NCBI GenBank assembly: GCA_037157565.1
Contig: JAZHRO010000055.1
Span: 41,881,001 to 41,945,000 of the forward strand
DNA: 64,000 nt
Source: Thalassia testudinum
Taxonomy: Eukaryota; Streptophyta; Magnoliopsida; Alismatales; Hydrocharitaceae
Reading direction: 5' to 3'
A program made the position numbers and the translations under genes. The notes beneath the pieces are model-generated. The model was not told the origin of the DNA and did not search any database. It saw nothing but the letters and a program-made list of their open reading frames with translations. This document shows, in pieces, positions 24,742-36,812 of the stretch (positions are counted from its first letter, which is position 1; each line of letters begins with the position of its first letter).

Positions 24742-25219
24742 TTAACCCCCATGAAGAGTGGAAATAAATGAGACCGAATCCTTGTCCTCCACCATGGAAT
24801 CTAGAGTACCACAGAGTTCCCAATCACAGTCGTTTATGAGAACCAAAATTCCAGGTCGTCTGCACATGTGGCAAGGCAACCTATCAAGATGGTAAGAGAT
24901 CAAGAAAAAAAAAAGATCATATGATTTAAATTGATAGGGAGGAAAACGATGTCTGTAAATGTCAAACGCACACTGTATCTCCTTTAACGAACATTTCTGG
25001 CCGCTCCTTTATCAAATTCATTTTCACCCAGGACAGCAGGTCCCTCATAATCAACTGCAAACATAATCAGGTATGCCCAATATGATAGGAGCAAGGAAAC
25101 AAGAAAATGCCCATCGTATGCCTGCTTTGTCATTTTCACTTACCTTTCCATCTCCACCTGCGGTGTTGATGTCCACATGATGTGTTTTTACAGAATTGCT
25201 AAGAAGCTCAAGGCCACCA
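24742..25219 (-). CDS. URM1: URM1 exons 2-4 (ubiquitin-related modifier 1)
   Basis: Three exons on the - strand: exon 2 25144-25219, exon 3 24972-25054, exon 4 24742-24859. Introns are 89 and 112 bp with GTAAGT...TTGCAG and GTGCGT...GTGCAG borders. Phases fit exactly, and with exon 1 (51821-51843) they give a 99-residue protein, the usual URM1 length. Landmarks are [46 protein letters not shown] and the C-terminal STLHGG. URM1 is a beta-grasp protein. Its Gly-Gly end is activated by a UBA4/MOCS3-type enzyme and used as a sulphur carrier for tRNA wobble-uridine thiolation and as a protein conjugate. Every codon seen is intact, so the gene looks functional. Confidence 0.93.
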
Positions 25220-26028
25220 CTGATTCAGAAGTCAAAGAAAGAGGCATCAGTTAGGAGAAGGTTTCGCAAGATTGTGCAAGAGCTTGCATCCCAGAGGTGA
25301 TCCACGATGCACAAGGCACCCTTTAAACGAGGATAGTATAATAAAGAAAGCATATTTGCAGAACCTTAAGAATATTGCATCTGAATGCATATGCTCCTCA
25401 TGAAAAGTTGAATCCTAGGTCGACATTAGACACAATATACACAACAGAAGATTAAACAGAAAACTTCAGTGCTTAGATGCTATCGAAGTGTGAACAGAGA
25501 ATTCACTATAGCTTATGTTTACTTCTTGACCAATGGTTTGAAAAAGACTGAACAGGCCAATCAAACGATTTTTTTTTTCTGAAATGATGAATCAAACCGA
25601 TTAAATCAGAAACCAGTGCAAAAACAGTTCAAACAAACAATTTTAAGGGCAAAAGTCAAACCTAGCATGGACTGGTCAAAACCTGGTTCACACTAGTTGG
25701 CCGGATAGAAAAAACATAAAACTCATGAAACAAAAATCAAAACCCTACCCATCCCACTCATTGCACCTAAATCCCTACCTCCAACAACCACCATCCTCCT
25801 CTAATATCCAAACCCTATCCCACCAATTTGATCCTTGACCATCAACAATGCTCACCTCTCCAGCCTCTTGCCTCTATCCCTTTGGCCTCCTCTCCTCCTG
25901 CTACCTCCCAACCCTCGTCTCCACCACCTCTTGTACCTCCACCACCTCCCACCCTCCAGCATCTATTACCTAGCAAAAAAGAAAACATAAATAATTAGCA
26001 TCTACTTCAATGAAATCTATACTTGTCA
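25220..26028. other. intron sequence with a degraded hAT-type MITE
   Basis: 25220-25525 is ordinary intron sequence next to exon 2. About 25530-25700 begins CAATGGTTTGAAAAAG and carries ACCGGTTYAA-like words (CAAACCGATTAAATC, AAAACCTGGTTCA). This resembles the common plant MITE type that starts CAGTGGTTTTAAAAACC, now degraded. 25740-25980 is C-rich low-complexity sequence. No gene. Confidence 0.4.
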
Positions 26029-29000
26029 TTTTTTTTAGACAACAAAGGATGCCTACGGGAGGTCAATAGTCATCCACTCCATTCCAGTAAAAGTGAAAAC
26101 AAACTTACCAGTGTTGCTTCCAAAAATCAATGAAAAAAATTGCCTTTCTCGCCATTTTTTCTGAAGACACCCTTTCTCCCTTAAAAATGAAACGATTCCA
26201 CTGCAACCAAGCCCACAACGTTGCTGCCATCTTGCATTGGAGAGTTGAATCTGCATGCCGCCCATTGTGAAAAGACCTCCACGCATCAACCTGATTTCTT
26301 CCCTGACACACCATAACCCCAAGGCAAAAAAAAATATCCCTCCCCAAAGCACATCTCTTCAAAAAATATTCTCCATCCTCATCAGCCACCCCCACAAAGG
26401 GGACACACTATATCACAATTTGGGAGCAATCTTCTAACTCATTCCTTGGTGGGAAGCCTTCCTCTCTTCAACAACTACGTAAAAATCTTAACTTCAAGGG
26501 AAACTTCATCTTACAAACATCAGAGCAATCAATGCCGAAATACCCGTCATCCGAAGCCACCATTCCTCTCAACAACCTACAACCCTTCTTAGTAGAAAAA
26601 TTACCAGAGGACCATATCAAGCAATCAGGTGTTCCACCAAGGCATCGAGAACATGAAGCAACTCCTGCAACACAACCCGAGAATCCGACAAAGCCCCATC
26701 AAAGAAAGGCACCAAAGATCCAAGTCCTCTAATCATCTGCCCATCCCAAACCAAATTAATTGAGGTGTGCTTAGCCCGAGACAAAGCATAAAGCCAAGGA
26801 AACTTGAGGGTGAGGCTCCCAAAAATTGAAAGTTCGACCATCCCCCAATTTCGGCTTGAAAGCCTACCTAACCCCCTCCATGACCATCGTCAAACCCCTC
26901 CAAAAACCATGTGCTCCCCATGGCACCATTCTCCTCTCCTCCCAATTAAGGGGCCGCCCATAAGCATCGTGCATTGCATTACTCCACAAGGTTTCCTCAT
27001 TACGGAGAAACTTCACAGCCCATTTGGTGAGTAAGGAATCTCCAAAGTCTGATTTATGTGATACTCACAAACCTCCCTAAGCAACCGGCCTACAAATGTC
27101 ATCCAAGCAAACTAGGTGTAAAAATCTTCCTTCATGATTTGCACCCTTCCAAAAGAATCATAAAATCTAACCTCTCAATAATCTTCTTCAGGAGCTTAAA
27201 AGCAAACATGGCGAACACAGGAATCGCAGGCAAAATCGACTTAAACACACGACCTCTCCAACCTGACATTCTATTCTCCATCTTTTCAACCAATGGCAAC
27301 CAATCAGCAAAAGAAGTCCATCTCCCTGTCAACGACAAACCCAAGTAGAGCAAAGGAAGACTACCAATCGATGAACTCAGGGCCAAAGAACTAGAGCCTG
27401 TCTCCTCCAGAACAAATTAAGGGATAACAAAATCAACTTACCATAGTTAATAGTGAGGCTAGTAAACTCCCCAAAAATCCCTACCAAGAACTCCAAATGA
27501 GGCACTTCCTCCACACCCCCCTCAACAAAAAAGATAGTATCATCCACATACTAAAGGAGTGGTGTCACCAAAGAATTCTCAAAAGCCAAAGCAAACCCAT
27601 TGATCAACCCTCCAAAGTAGGCCTTGAAGCTCATCACCACAGGTGTATCAACTGCCAGAATATACAACAAAGGAGCCAACGGACAACCCTAAATAACCCC
27701 CTGTTGCAGCTGAATCCAATCACCTATTGCCCTGCCATTCACCATAATAAAAAACAAGGTGGTCATCACACATCTCTTAATCCAAGATACCCACTCCTTC
27801 AGAAAATGTCTCTACCTCAATACCTACCACAGATATGACCAAGAAACATAATCATATGCATTGGCAAAATCCACCTTCCACATGAACCCCTTCTTCCTCC
27901 TCATGATCCAAGACAGCACCTCCTCAGCCAAAATAAAGGACTCTTGAAGTGATCTACCTCTGATGAAAATAGATTGCACAGGGCTAACAAGGTTAGGCAA
28001 CACCTCCCTCAACCTATTTGCAAGGACCTTCGCCACAATCAAATAAACCGAATCAGAAAGGGCTATCAACCGGTAATGTTCTATCCTCTTCACCCCTGAT
28101 TTCTTAGCCAATAAGAATAAGAAATATCTACTTAATCTCTTAAAGCCAAAATTCCCGACAAGCCAAAAAATCAGCCCGTATGATGTCCCAAAACTCCTTA
28201 TAAAAAAGAATTAGTAAACCATTCAGGGTGGGTGAACCTTCTGCCTTCAAGCCCCTAATGGCAACAAAGACCTCCTATGTCAGTCCTCTCCTCAACAACT
28301 CCTTGCCACCCATATCATGCACAGAAACTTGTAAATCAAACCACTCCCATTCCCCAAGCATCTTCATCAAGTAAATCCATAATAATGCAAGGTAAGAGCT
28401 CACGCAATCTAATGGCTACCTGTGACAACCTCATCATTAACCTTGATTGAGGAGATCAAATAGGAACGACGGTGCGAACTCGCAGCAAGATAGAAAAACC
28501 TAGTATTCGCATCACCTTCCTTCAATCACAACTACCTAAACTGATATCTCCAGTCCATCTCGTTCTTGTGGTCCTCCCTAACAGCAACCCCTTGCATCTT
28601 TTGCCGCTCCTTTTCACTTGATGTCAAATCTCTAAAATCTTCAAGTCTATTGAATCTATCAACACACTAAGGAGCCTTCAAACAAGATTTCTCCCTCCAA
28701 GCCAGAACTTCCTTAAAACGAGATTAACTTAGACCTCAACTTCTCAACAAAAATTTTTGTTGTTGACCTAGAAATCTAGCCACCATTCGACTCTTTAGTG
28801 ATCATCTCCTTAAATCTCATTTCCAGAAGCCACGATTTGTCAAATTTGAGATAAGATGAGAATCTTGTATTTTCATTCTAACCCTACACTATAGGTGTAT
28901 GATCCAAAAAAGACCTTGATTTGGCATGCACATTTGCTAATTGGAACTGCTTAGCCAAAGAAATTGAGCAAAGGAACCGATCAAGTTTAGATTTTGCCCC

Positions 29001-29156
29001 GACAATGTTCCTCCACATGAAATGCACTCCACTAGTCGACAAATCAATGAGCTCCAAATCAACTACCAGATCCGTAAAACCTTCTGACCGATCACCCCAC
29101 CCCTACCATCAGGACGATCCTCCAAGGTCAAAATTACATTAGAGTCAACACCAATC
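26029..29156 (-). mobile_element. second LINE, 5'-truncated, antisense
   Basis: The 3' end is marked by a short A-run on the - strand (26029-26036). Reading leftwards from 29156 the - strand gives endonuclease (VILTLEDRPDG, then SKLDRFLCS), the linker WLKEGDANTRFF, and reverse transcriptase (KKSGVKRIEHYRLIALSDSV, VDFANAYDYVSW, and YVDD at 27539-27550). The post-RT block YLGLSLTGRWTSFADWLP and a C-terminal WNRFIFKGE region follow. It differs clearly from the 10.6-18.7 kb LINE and is better preserved. The 5' end (ORF1 and half the endonuclease) is missing at the junction with copia X. Stops are present, for example just before YVDD. Confidence 0.85.
26053..29156 (-). pseudogene. LINE2 ORF2 (EN-RT polyprotein), broken
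   Basis: ORF2 of the antisense LINE, spread over several frames. Catalytic RT residues are retained: Asp of VDFANAYD in motif A and both Asp of YVDD in motif C. The endonuclease keeps a V-I-L-T-L-E-D-R-P-D-G segment after the lost GGDFN. Frameshifts and stop codons between blocks mean it cannot give a full protein. Confidence 0.78.
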
Positions 29157-32100
29157 AGCCACAGTCAGCCATCTGTTTCTTGCTCCTCCAAGTAACCAGA
29201 TTACCTCCAACAAATGTGTAGTATCCTATAGTGGACTTCGTATCCTTATGAGCACCTGTATAGTCTGCATCAGAGTACCCACACACATCCAAGTGCCCAT
29301 TGTCTTTGAAAAGGAGTCCTTTCCCATGTGCACTTTTCAAGTACCTGAGAATCTGGCAAACACCATCCCAGTGAATTTCTTGTGGTGATTGCATAAATTG
29401 GCTTAATCTTCCAACTACAAAAGCAATATTAAGGCGAGTAACAGTCAAATACAGTAATTTACCAATCACTGCCCAGTATCTGGTGACATCTTACAGTAGT
29501 GGGTTATCATCATTTGCAATAGGCAAGGACACGTCCATGAGCACATATGCCGGTTTGCACCCCAACATGCCTATGTCTCTCAGCATGTCAAGAACATATT
29601 TGCACTGAGAAAGCATACGTCCTCCAGTGTGTTACACCTCAATACCAAGCAAGTAGTTTATGAGGCCTAAATCCTTGTTAATAAACTGTAACTGAAGCAT
29701 CTTCTTCGTTTCCTCTATATGCCTTGTCAATCACTGCTAGTCAAAAGTATGTCATCCACATACACCACAAGTGTAACGGAACCTGTCTGTTTATGCAATG
29801 TAAAGACAAAATGATCTGCTGACAACCTAGTGAAGCCATAATTTTGGACCAACCTGCTGAATCTCTCAAACCAAGCTCTAAACTCTATTTTAGTCCATAG
29901 ATAACTTTATTCAGTCTACGCACCTTCTGACACTCCCCCTTAATAGGGAAGCCAGGTGGCTGCTCCATATAGACTTCCTCCTCCAAATCACCATATAGAA
30001 AAATATTTTGGATATTTAGCTGATGTGCAGTCCAATATTTGTTGACAATAAGAGATAGCAGTATCCGGACAAAATTAAGACGAGCAACCGGGGAGAATGT
30101 CTCAAAGTAGTCAACCCCGAACGTCTGAGTATATCCTGTGGCTACCAAGCGCGCTTTGTACCGATCCATAGTGCCATCAGGATGACATTTGAAGGTGAAC
30201 ACCCATCTACACCCCACAATAGTAGCTCCTGGGAGTAGATCAACCAAGTCCCAAGTACCATGAAATTGTAAAACTACCATCTCCTCCATTGCCAATGTCC
30301 AAGATGGATCTCGGAAGGTCTCATGATGATCTCGAGGTACCTGCACGCTGTCAATTGCTAGGGAAAACTACCGTCCAACTGTAGACAGGCTATCAAGAGA
30401 CATAAACTGAGACACAGAATATTTGGCACAAGAACATGGAACCTTCCTTTGTGCAATAGGAAGGTCCGGAGTAGTGTCGTCAGTAGTAAGAGTTACCTGG
30501 TCCTCAGACAAGTTATCAGCAGCTGGTGGGGACTGAGCAAAGACAGTAGACAGTGGTTCATCCATATGAGAAATATCCTGGGTCCTACGTTGGAAGTGTT
30601 TAGGAAAGGTATTCGTATCAGGGATCTCAAGACGATATGAAAAAGGACCTGTATCAAGTTGAGTAGTCTTGGGTATAGGTGGCTTCGTGGGTTGCGGTGG
30701 CTCAATGGGATAGGAAGGGGAACCTCATGTGATGACTCAGTAGGTTCCTCCCCCTATTTTTTATAATACAATATCTCATCAAAAAAAGTGACATCAGCAG
30801 AAACATAAAATTTCCATAAAACATGGTCATAGGATCTGTACCCTTTTTGGGTCTTGGGATAGCCCAGAAACATACACTTCACAAACCGAGGAGAAATCTT
30901 ATCCAGTTTATGCAAATGGACAAAACACACACAACCAAAGATACCAGAAGTAATAGAAAACATATCCTTACCAGGAAGCAACAAAGAATACGGAGTTTTA
31001 CCCCCTAAGACAGAGGAGCGAACTCTATTCACCAGATAAGTAGTAATAAAAACAGCATCAGCCCAAAATTGCAAGAGAATATTCATCTGAAACATGATAG
31101 AGCAGGCAACATCAAGTGTCGAAGCTTACGTTCAGCAACCCCATTTTGTTGGGAGGTGTGAACGCAAATAGTCTGGTGAACAACACCCAAGGATTTAAAG
31201 AGAGCACAAGTCCTGGTATTCAAAAATTTCAATCCATTGTCACTGAAAAATCTTAACCGTAAAAAACTGAGTCTTTATTTCCAACATAAAATTTTTAACA
31301 ATATCAAAAATTTCAGATTTTTCTTTCATCATAAAAACCTAGGATATTCTGGTATAATCATTCACAAAAATAAGAAAAAATCAAAATCCTTTAATACTCT
31401 TGACCCTACAAGGGCCCCAAACATCAGCATGCACAAGAGCAAAAATAGACTCAACCCTTTTATTGTTTGGTGGAAAAGAAGACCTATGGAGTTTGCTTAA
31501 CTGACAATCTTCACACCTCAAAACATCAAGAAAAGACAACATAGGAAACTGACGACACCAAACATGAAGGTTAAGATGACCAAGTCTCAGGTGTCACTGG
31601 AGAGCAGTAGTGGCACACACAGCATCAGTACTGGATGGAGGAGGGATATGCAGGCAGTAGAGCCCGTTCTGCTCAAGTCATCTACAAATCCACCTCATCG
31701 TCTGGAGGTCCTATAAGATGAAATACTTATGATGAAAAATAGCCCGGCATCTCAAATCCCTGATAAATTGACTAATAGACATCAAATTAAGCGCAAATCT
31801 AGGAGCATGCATGACGTTCAAAAGAGGTAAGATGCTAAGGATAGATATATTCCTGAGCCCAGTAACAGGAGACAAACCCCCATCAGCCACTTTGACTTAA
31901 AATGGTGTAACAAGGTCACAAAGAGACGAAAAAAGTGTACTATCACCAACAATGTGGGAGGAGGCGTCAGAATCTGCAAGCCAAACAGGAGCTTGGGATT
32001 TAACTGACATGACAGAAGTACCTGCATACCTCTGAACAGAGGCGGAAGTAGATCCCTGAGACGCTATGAATCGCTCGTAATTAACCCTGGAAACAATGAT

Positions 32101-33002
32101 CTGGTTGTCATCCTCCTGCACCTGGGTAGGCTCATCTGTAGATACCTGATGAGCACGTGGATCCATACCTTGTGGGTAGCCGTGCTTCACCCAACATTGG
32201 TCCACAGTGCGTCTGTTCCTATGACAGTACTCACAGAGAAAGGAACTCCGACCACGACTACGTTCACGTGCACCACAACCACTAGCTCTACCACCTCTTC
32301 CCCTTAAGTTTCCTCTACCCCGACCAACAGCAACCATGGCAAAGGCATCAGTAGTGGACACGAGATCCAAGGTGGCAAGCCTATAAAGACGAGCGTAGAT
32401 TTGCTCCGGTGTCGGGATCTCATCCATCATCATGAATTGATCGTTGACTACCTTGTACTCGGAACCAAGACCAGATAAAAGCTGAATAGAGCGAATGGCA
32501 TCTCTCTGCTTAGCTATAACACAGTGTCCGTAGAGAGGCTAATACACGTCTTACTCGTCTCATAGATTCCGCAGTGTCAAAATATTCAAACAAGGACATA
32601 GTGCCTTTCCGAAGATTATGAATATCCTCCACAACACTGTATAGTCTGGTAATATTACTTCTATGAGTATATCTCATGAAGTACTTCCCATATTCTCTTA
32701 GCCAAAGCATGAGCCATCACCTACTTGGCTATGGTCTGGGTGACACTGTTGAGAAGGCAAGTAGCAACCCAGTCATTATCTGCCTCCCAATCAGCAAACT
32801 TAACAGCAAGAACCGCATCAGTCAAGATATACTTCCTGTAGGATCCGACAAACTAGGAGAAGGTGGACCAGAGCAAAAGTTGGATCCGTGCAACTTGATC
32901 TATGCCCCCTGCATGTGAGGAGTGCTTGTGGTAGAGTTCTTTCCCATCAAGTCACTTGCATTGTCTTTCTGATCCCCTATGATATGTGGAGTCGAGATCC
33001 AT
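29157..33002 (-). pseudogene. copia X gag-pol, broken
   Basis: Reading leftwards from ATG 33002: gag with IKLHGSNF and SVVEDIHNLRKGTMSLFEY; a CCHC knuckle with the His lost (CEYCHRNRRTVDQC); protease WLADSDASSH, where DSGASSH is usual so the active-site Gly is replaced; integrase C-terminal part SVLGGKTPYSLLLPG and FGCVCFVHLHKLDK; RT GATIVGCRWVFTFKCHPDG with intact YVDD (29751-29762); RNase H GYSDADYTGAHKDTKST. Frameshifts and stops separate these blocks. Gag and Pol would be one polyprotein in an intact copia element. Confidence 0.85.
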
Positions 33003-33541
33003 GAAGAATCACTAACTTAGGGTCAAAAAATCAAATCATGAGATCTGAAAAAGTCGGATTCCAAATCGACAAAATGCCGCCCAACAGATTTTGCACACGC
33101 TAGGGCATAGAAGAGGCCCTAGCAGTGCTCTTCACGATGGCAAACCACCTAAAGAGGCCTCGACGGTGGCGTTGAGGTGGTCGGAGGCCCGAGGCAGCGG
33201 TGCTGGAGGGCTAGCTCACCGATGGTGGCACCGCAAAGGCACTAGAGACCTCTGTGACGGTGTTGCGATGCTCTACAGCGGCGTTGCTGTCGATCAAGGT
33301 CGACCTGTGGTGGCATTGCAACACCGTGGAGGCTGAGAGGGGCCTTGGCAGTAGCATTGCGGCCCTGAGGAGGACCTACAACACTGCTGCAAGTGGTGAG
33401 GAGGCCAGAAAGGCCTTGCTGCGAAGGTGCTGCTAGCCTAGGTGGCTGGTGACGCCGCTGAGGAGGCAAAGTTAGGGTTTTGGTGGGAGGGAAGGGAAGC
33501 TAGGGTTTGGTGGGATACCAGAGCCTCAGTCTAGGACCATT

Positions 33542-33553
33542 GCTGTGATACCA
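33542..33553 (-). promoter_or_regulatory. primer-binding site of copia X
   Basis: Reads TGGTATCACAGC on the - strand, one base from the copia consensus TGGTATCAGAGC, complementary to initiator tRNA-Met. It directly abuts the LTR. Confidence 0.75.
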
Positions 33554-33676
33554 CATTAGGACCGAAATGAGTTAATTCTATTAAAGAGCTTGAAGCTCTT
33601 TATATAGAGAGGCACCAGAGGAAAGATTATAAGTATACCCCTTCACCTTACAATGTAACAAAAAGACCCCATTACA
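33554..33676 (-). repeat. 5' LTR of copia X
   Basis: A short LTR (about 123 bp) with CTATATAAAG in the middle. On the - strand it starts TGTAATGGGG and ends CCTAATG, where CCTAACA would be expected. Length, TATA position and PBS resemble the LTRs of element Y. The outer boundary is set by where host H coding sequence resumes. Confidence 0.65.
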
Positions 33677-34702
33677 TAGTTTCATGGGAAAAACAATTTT
33701 CTAAATGGAGATCTAAAGGAGATCTATATGTATGTCTCCTAGATACAAGAAGGAAAGTGTGGACTTGAAATCTCTTAAAGCTTGGCTTGAACATTTTTTT
33801 TACATCATTATGAAGAATCAAAAACATAAGCAGGACAATGGTGTCTACACAGTGCCTATGAAACAAAACATAAATAGAACTGCCTCGCTTATTGTCAACA
33901 TAGATGACATGATCCTTACAAGTAATGATGAAAGACGGAAATCAACGATCTCAAGAACATAATTGATGATGAATTTGAAATTAAGGATCTTGGTTGACTG
34001 AAGTATTCCATGGAATTAAGATTTCTAAATCTCCTCATTTGGCAGAGGAAGTGCACACTTGATCTATCGAAGGAAGCTGGTAACTTGAATTTAGGTCAAT
34101 CAACACCTTAGTAAAAGCAAATCACTATCTTAGCTTAAACGATGGAAGTCTTCGGATGCTTCCATAAAGAAGAGGTACCATCGAAGGTAAACTGGATCTA
34201 GGCCAATCAACACCTTAATAAAAGCAAATCATAATCTTTAGCTTAAATGATGGAAGTCTTTGGATGCTTCCATTAAAGAATTAGTAATAGAAACTTGTAA
34301 GAAAGTTGACTTATCTTATATTGACTAGGAAAGATATCATTTGCACCATCAATGTTGTCAATCAATTTATGCTTGCCCTTGCAAATATCCATCTAAATGC
34401 AGGATCCTTTGTTATCTAAAGATGAGCTCAAGAAAGTCTCCTATTTACTAAAAAGGAGGTTTGAGCATTGATGATTATAAGGATGCAATTGGGCTAGTTT
34501 TCTTGATGATAAACAATCTACTGCAAGATATTGTGTATTTGATGGGTAATGTTATCCTTCGAAGGGCAAAAAACAAATACAATCAAGATCGAGTAACTAT
34601 AGAGCAATGAATATGGGTGTTATTAAAACGTTGTTGGTCAAGATTCTACTTGTTAATATTGGTGTTCAAGTGAAGGTTTCTATGAAATTTTACTATGAGA
34701 AC
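33677..34702 (+). pseudogene. copia H fragment, left part (RT C-half and RNase H N-half)
   Basis: + strand copia remnant. Segments: KNNFLNGDLKEIYMYVSP (RT, about 33690), KSLKAWLEHFF, then SLIVNIDDMILTSND (position of YVDD, here NIDD), EFEIKDLG, and RNase H KLIYLTLTRKDIICTINVVN, with degraded DADWAGS (about 34480) and SAEAEYRA regions. It ends with MKFYYEN at 34702, where Z is inserted. The RNase H continues at 44409, so the target is a single gene split by 9.7 kb. Many stops and frameshifts; the catalytic Tyr of YVDD is lost. Confidence 0.78.
34072..34281. repeat. tandem duplication of about 105 bp in copia H
   Basis: The block around 34072-34171 (AGGTCAATCAACACCTTAGT through GATGGAAGTCTTCGGATGC) is repeated at 34178-34281 with a few substitutions. 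It lies between the RT and RNase H remains and has no counterpart in intact copia elements. Confidence 0.85.
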
Positions 34703-34990
34703 CGTTAGAATAAATAAGAAATAAAATGAACATGATATCAAAAGTATCACATGAAACACTAGGATGTACATGAAAATCCTTTTACAAGGAGAGAGAAGAA
34801 AACTACGAAAGAAGCAACTCTATAGGCATGATGTTGTAATATTTCTTTTAAAATATAAATAGAGGGTACAAGGGCCTTTATAAAGGCCACCACACAGCTC
34901 TCCAAGTTCCACTTGCACTATGTGGGACTAAACAATATAATTGAATCTCCATATGATCCAACAACCCAACAATAACATTCACCTCTGTCA
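34703..34990 (-). repeat. 3' LTR of Z
   Basis: On the - strand it starts TGACAGAGG and ends CTAACG. It shares with 44159-44403 the blocks AGAAATAAAATGAAC, GGCCACCACACA and ACTAAACAATATAATT. Confidence 0.78.
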
Positions 34991-35765
34991 ATACTCCCTC
35001 TTAAGCTAGAACATGGGCTCAACTTGTACAACATAATTCTTCACTCTCATAACCAAAACACAACTCTTAATTAGTGTAATCAAATCATGGCCCTCCTCTA
35101 GACAAAAGACGACATTTGTATTCTTATTCTTACCTATAGGTAGGTATGCTAATGATGGGACATCAGTGTAAGCTAGAGTTTGGTAGATGAGCTGTTAAAG
35201 CTAGCTCTATAGTCTCTCTCAAAAAGACCTCAAATAGTGTCAATGCCTTCCCCGTTGAAGATCTCAAGAGTGGGCTTCTCCCTTAGGGATCTCGAGAATG
35301 AGCCTCTCCTATACAAAAATCTCATAGTAGACTCTTCTTATTAAAGGACCATAAATATGTTCCTATCATATAGGGACCAATATTGAACTTCTCTTATGTA
35401 GGAACCTCAAAAGGTAAGTCTCCCTCATACAAGGTCCACAATAGACTCATCACCAACATTCCCTGTAAAGAAGAAAACAAGTATAAAAGAGCTTCTCCTC
35501 GTTTGTTCATTACCAACATTTTTTTCTTTTTCTAACTCATTTTTCTCCTTTTTTGCTTTTCTTTTGTTGCACTCCCCTTTTTTTTCAATTTTTTTCTTTT
35601 TCCATTTGTCTGTCTTTTTCTTTCTTTTTCCTTTTTTTTTCATCTTCCTCCTTTTTTTTTTTGTGTAGCTAACAATTAAACGAGCATTTTGCACATTTAA
35701 AAAAAAAGGGACAAAGCTAAAACTGCAGCCCCACGCAATAAGGTTCAATGGAGTCTTCCTAAAGG
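34991..35765. other. Z internal region, left part, with polypurine/polypyrimidine tract
   Basis: Starts with the PPT next to the LTR. No copia coding similarity. 35240-35420 repeats words such as GGATCTCGAGAATGAGCCTC with variation. 35515-35670 is almost pure pyrimidine on the + strand, and the Lys-rich reverse open frame 35425-35901 is a by-product of it. 35758-35765 is the left CCTAAAGG duplication of P. Confidence 0.55.
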
Positions 35766-36504
35766 CAAGGTTCGAAATGTCGATTTCGACGCCGTGTCGA
35801 AGAAATTGCCCGTTTTTCGATGGCAGATTTCGATGATTTCGATGGCTCGAAAAAATGCCATTTCGGAGGCACGCCGAGGGCATGCCGATGCATGCCGACA
35901 AAAATGGTAGAAGTGGTCAAAATGATATCAGTTTCAAGAAAATCAAATGTTGATTATGTAACAATAAAAGTGTTACATCATAATATTCATATACAACATG
36001 ACCATACAATATTAAAATTTAATAACGAGATGAAATATTCTTACCATGTTAAGAATACATAAGATTTAATAATAGAAGAATACAAAGAATTTAAGAATCA
36101 AAGAATTTAAGAATGAAAGAATCAAAGTGTATAGTTTCAAAGTAAAAGTTAAAACATTTGGCTACCCCATCTAGCACCATCCATCACACAGTGCACACAC
36201 CTTAATTCCCACCCCACCCGATTCATATTGGCCATTGCATCATGCCACCAGCCAGTGCGGGCACTGGCACCGCACGACCTCCCGTTACCTTTGTCCCCTT
36301 TCCCCTTCCCTCCAAAAGAGTCATCATTGGAGGAAATCCTAAACGTGTGGCGGCCACCCTCTACAGGGAGACGCTCCCCCACCTTCCCAGCAGGCAACTA
36401 GTCCACCACCAAGAAGGTAAGAAGTTCCATAAGTAACGATGCAGGCTACAGCCTGAAGCAGCGGCAGAGATGACAGTTACAGTGGCATTAGCAGAGCGGA
36501 AGAG

Positions 36505-36715
36505 ATGGCAGTGGCAGTCTACAGCAAGCACACAGCATCGGCATCGGCATTTCTTAACAAGGTGGGCTGCATCGGCATTGGCACAAGCACACGCCCTTGG
36601 TGGGAGTCCCTATATGTTAAGCATCCTACGGCATCGGTAGTGCTTGCCGACCCTATGGATATCTGTACAAGCACACAGCATCTCTTAACAAGGTGGGGCC
36701 CCCACTACACCCAAA
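36505..36715. repeat. GCATCGGCA-rich repeats and a duplicated block inside P
   Basis: AAGCACACAGCATC...CTTAACAAGGTGGG occurs at about 36522 and again at about 36670, with CATCGGCAT words between. Probably subterminal or filler DNA next to the captured exon. Confidence 0.6.
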
Positions 36716-36812
36716 TCAAATAGCCCTCCCGCCTCCCCCGCCCTCCCTCCCCACCCTCTATGTCCATGGGGCCCACCGACCCTACGGCTCCACCACCACC
36801 ACCTTCCTCCCC

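Larger units (their letters stand above)
29157..33676 (-). mobile_element. Ty1/copia element X, 3'-truncated
   Basis: Antisense element with its 5' LTR at the right (33554-33676), a tRNA-Met-type primer site (33542-33553), a GC-rich leader (33010-33540), then gag and pol in copia order (protease, integrase, RT, RNase H). RNase H stops at SKKQ at 29157, so the element lacks its C-terminus and 3' LTR. It abuts LINE2 directly. On the right the LTR abuts RT sequence of the + strand copia fragment H, consistent with insertion into H followed by loss of the other side. Confidence 0.87.

Noticed and set aside
35425..35901. 158-codon Lys-rich reverse frame
   Set aside because: Generated by the pyrimidine-rich tract at 35515-35670; it also runs across the P insertion boundary.
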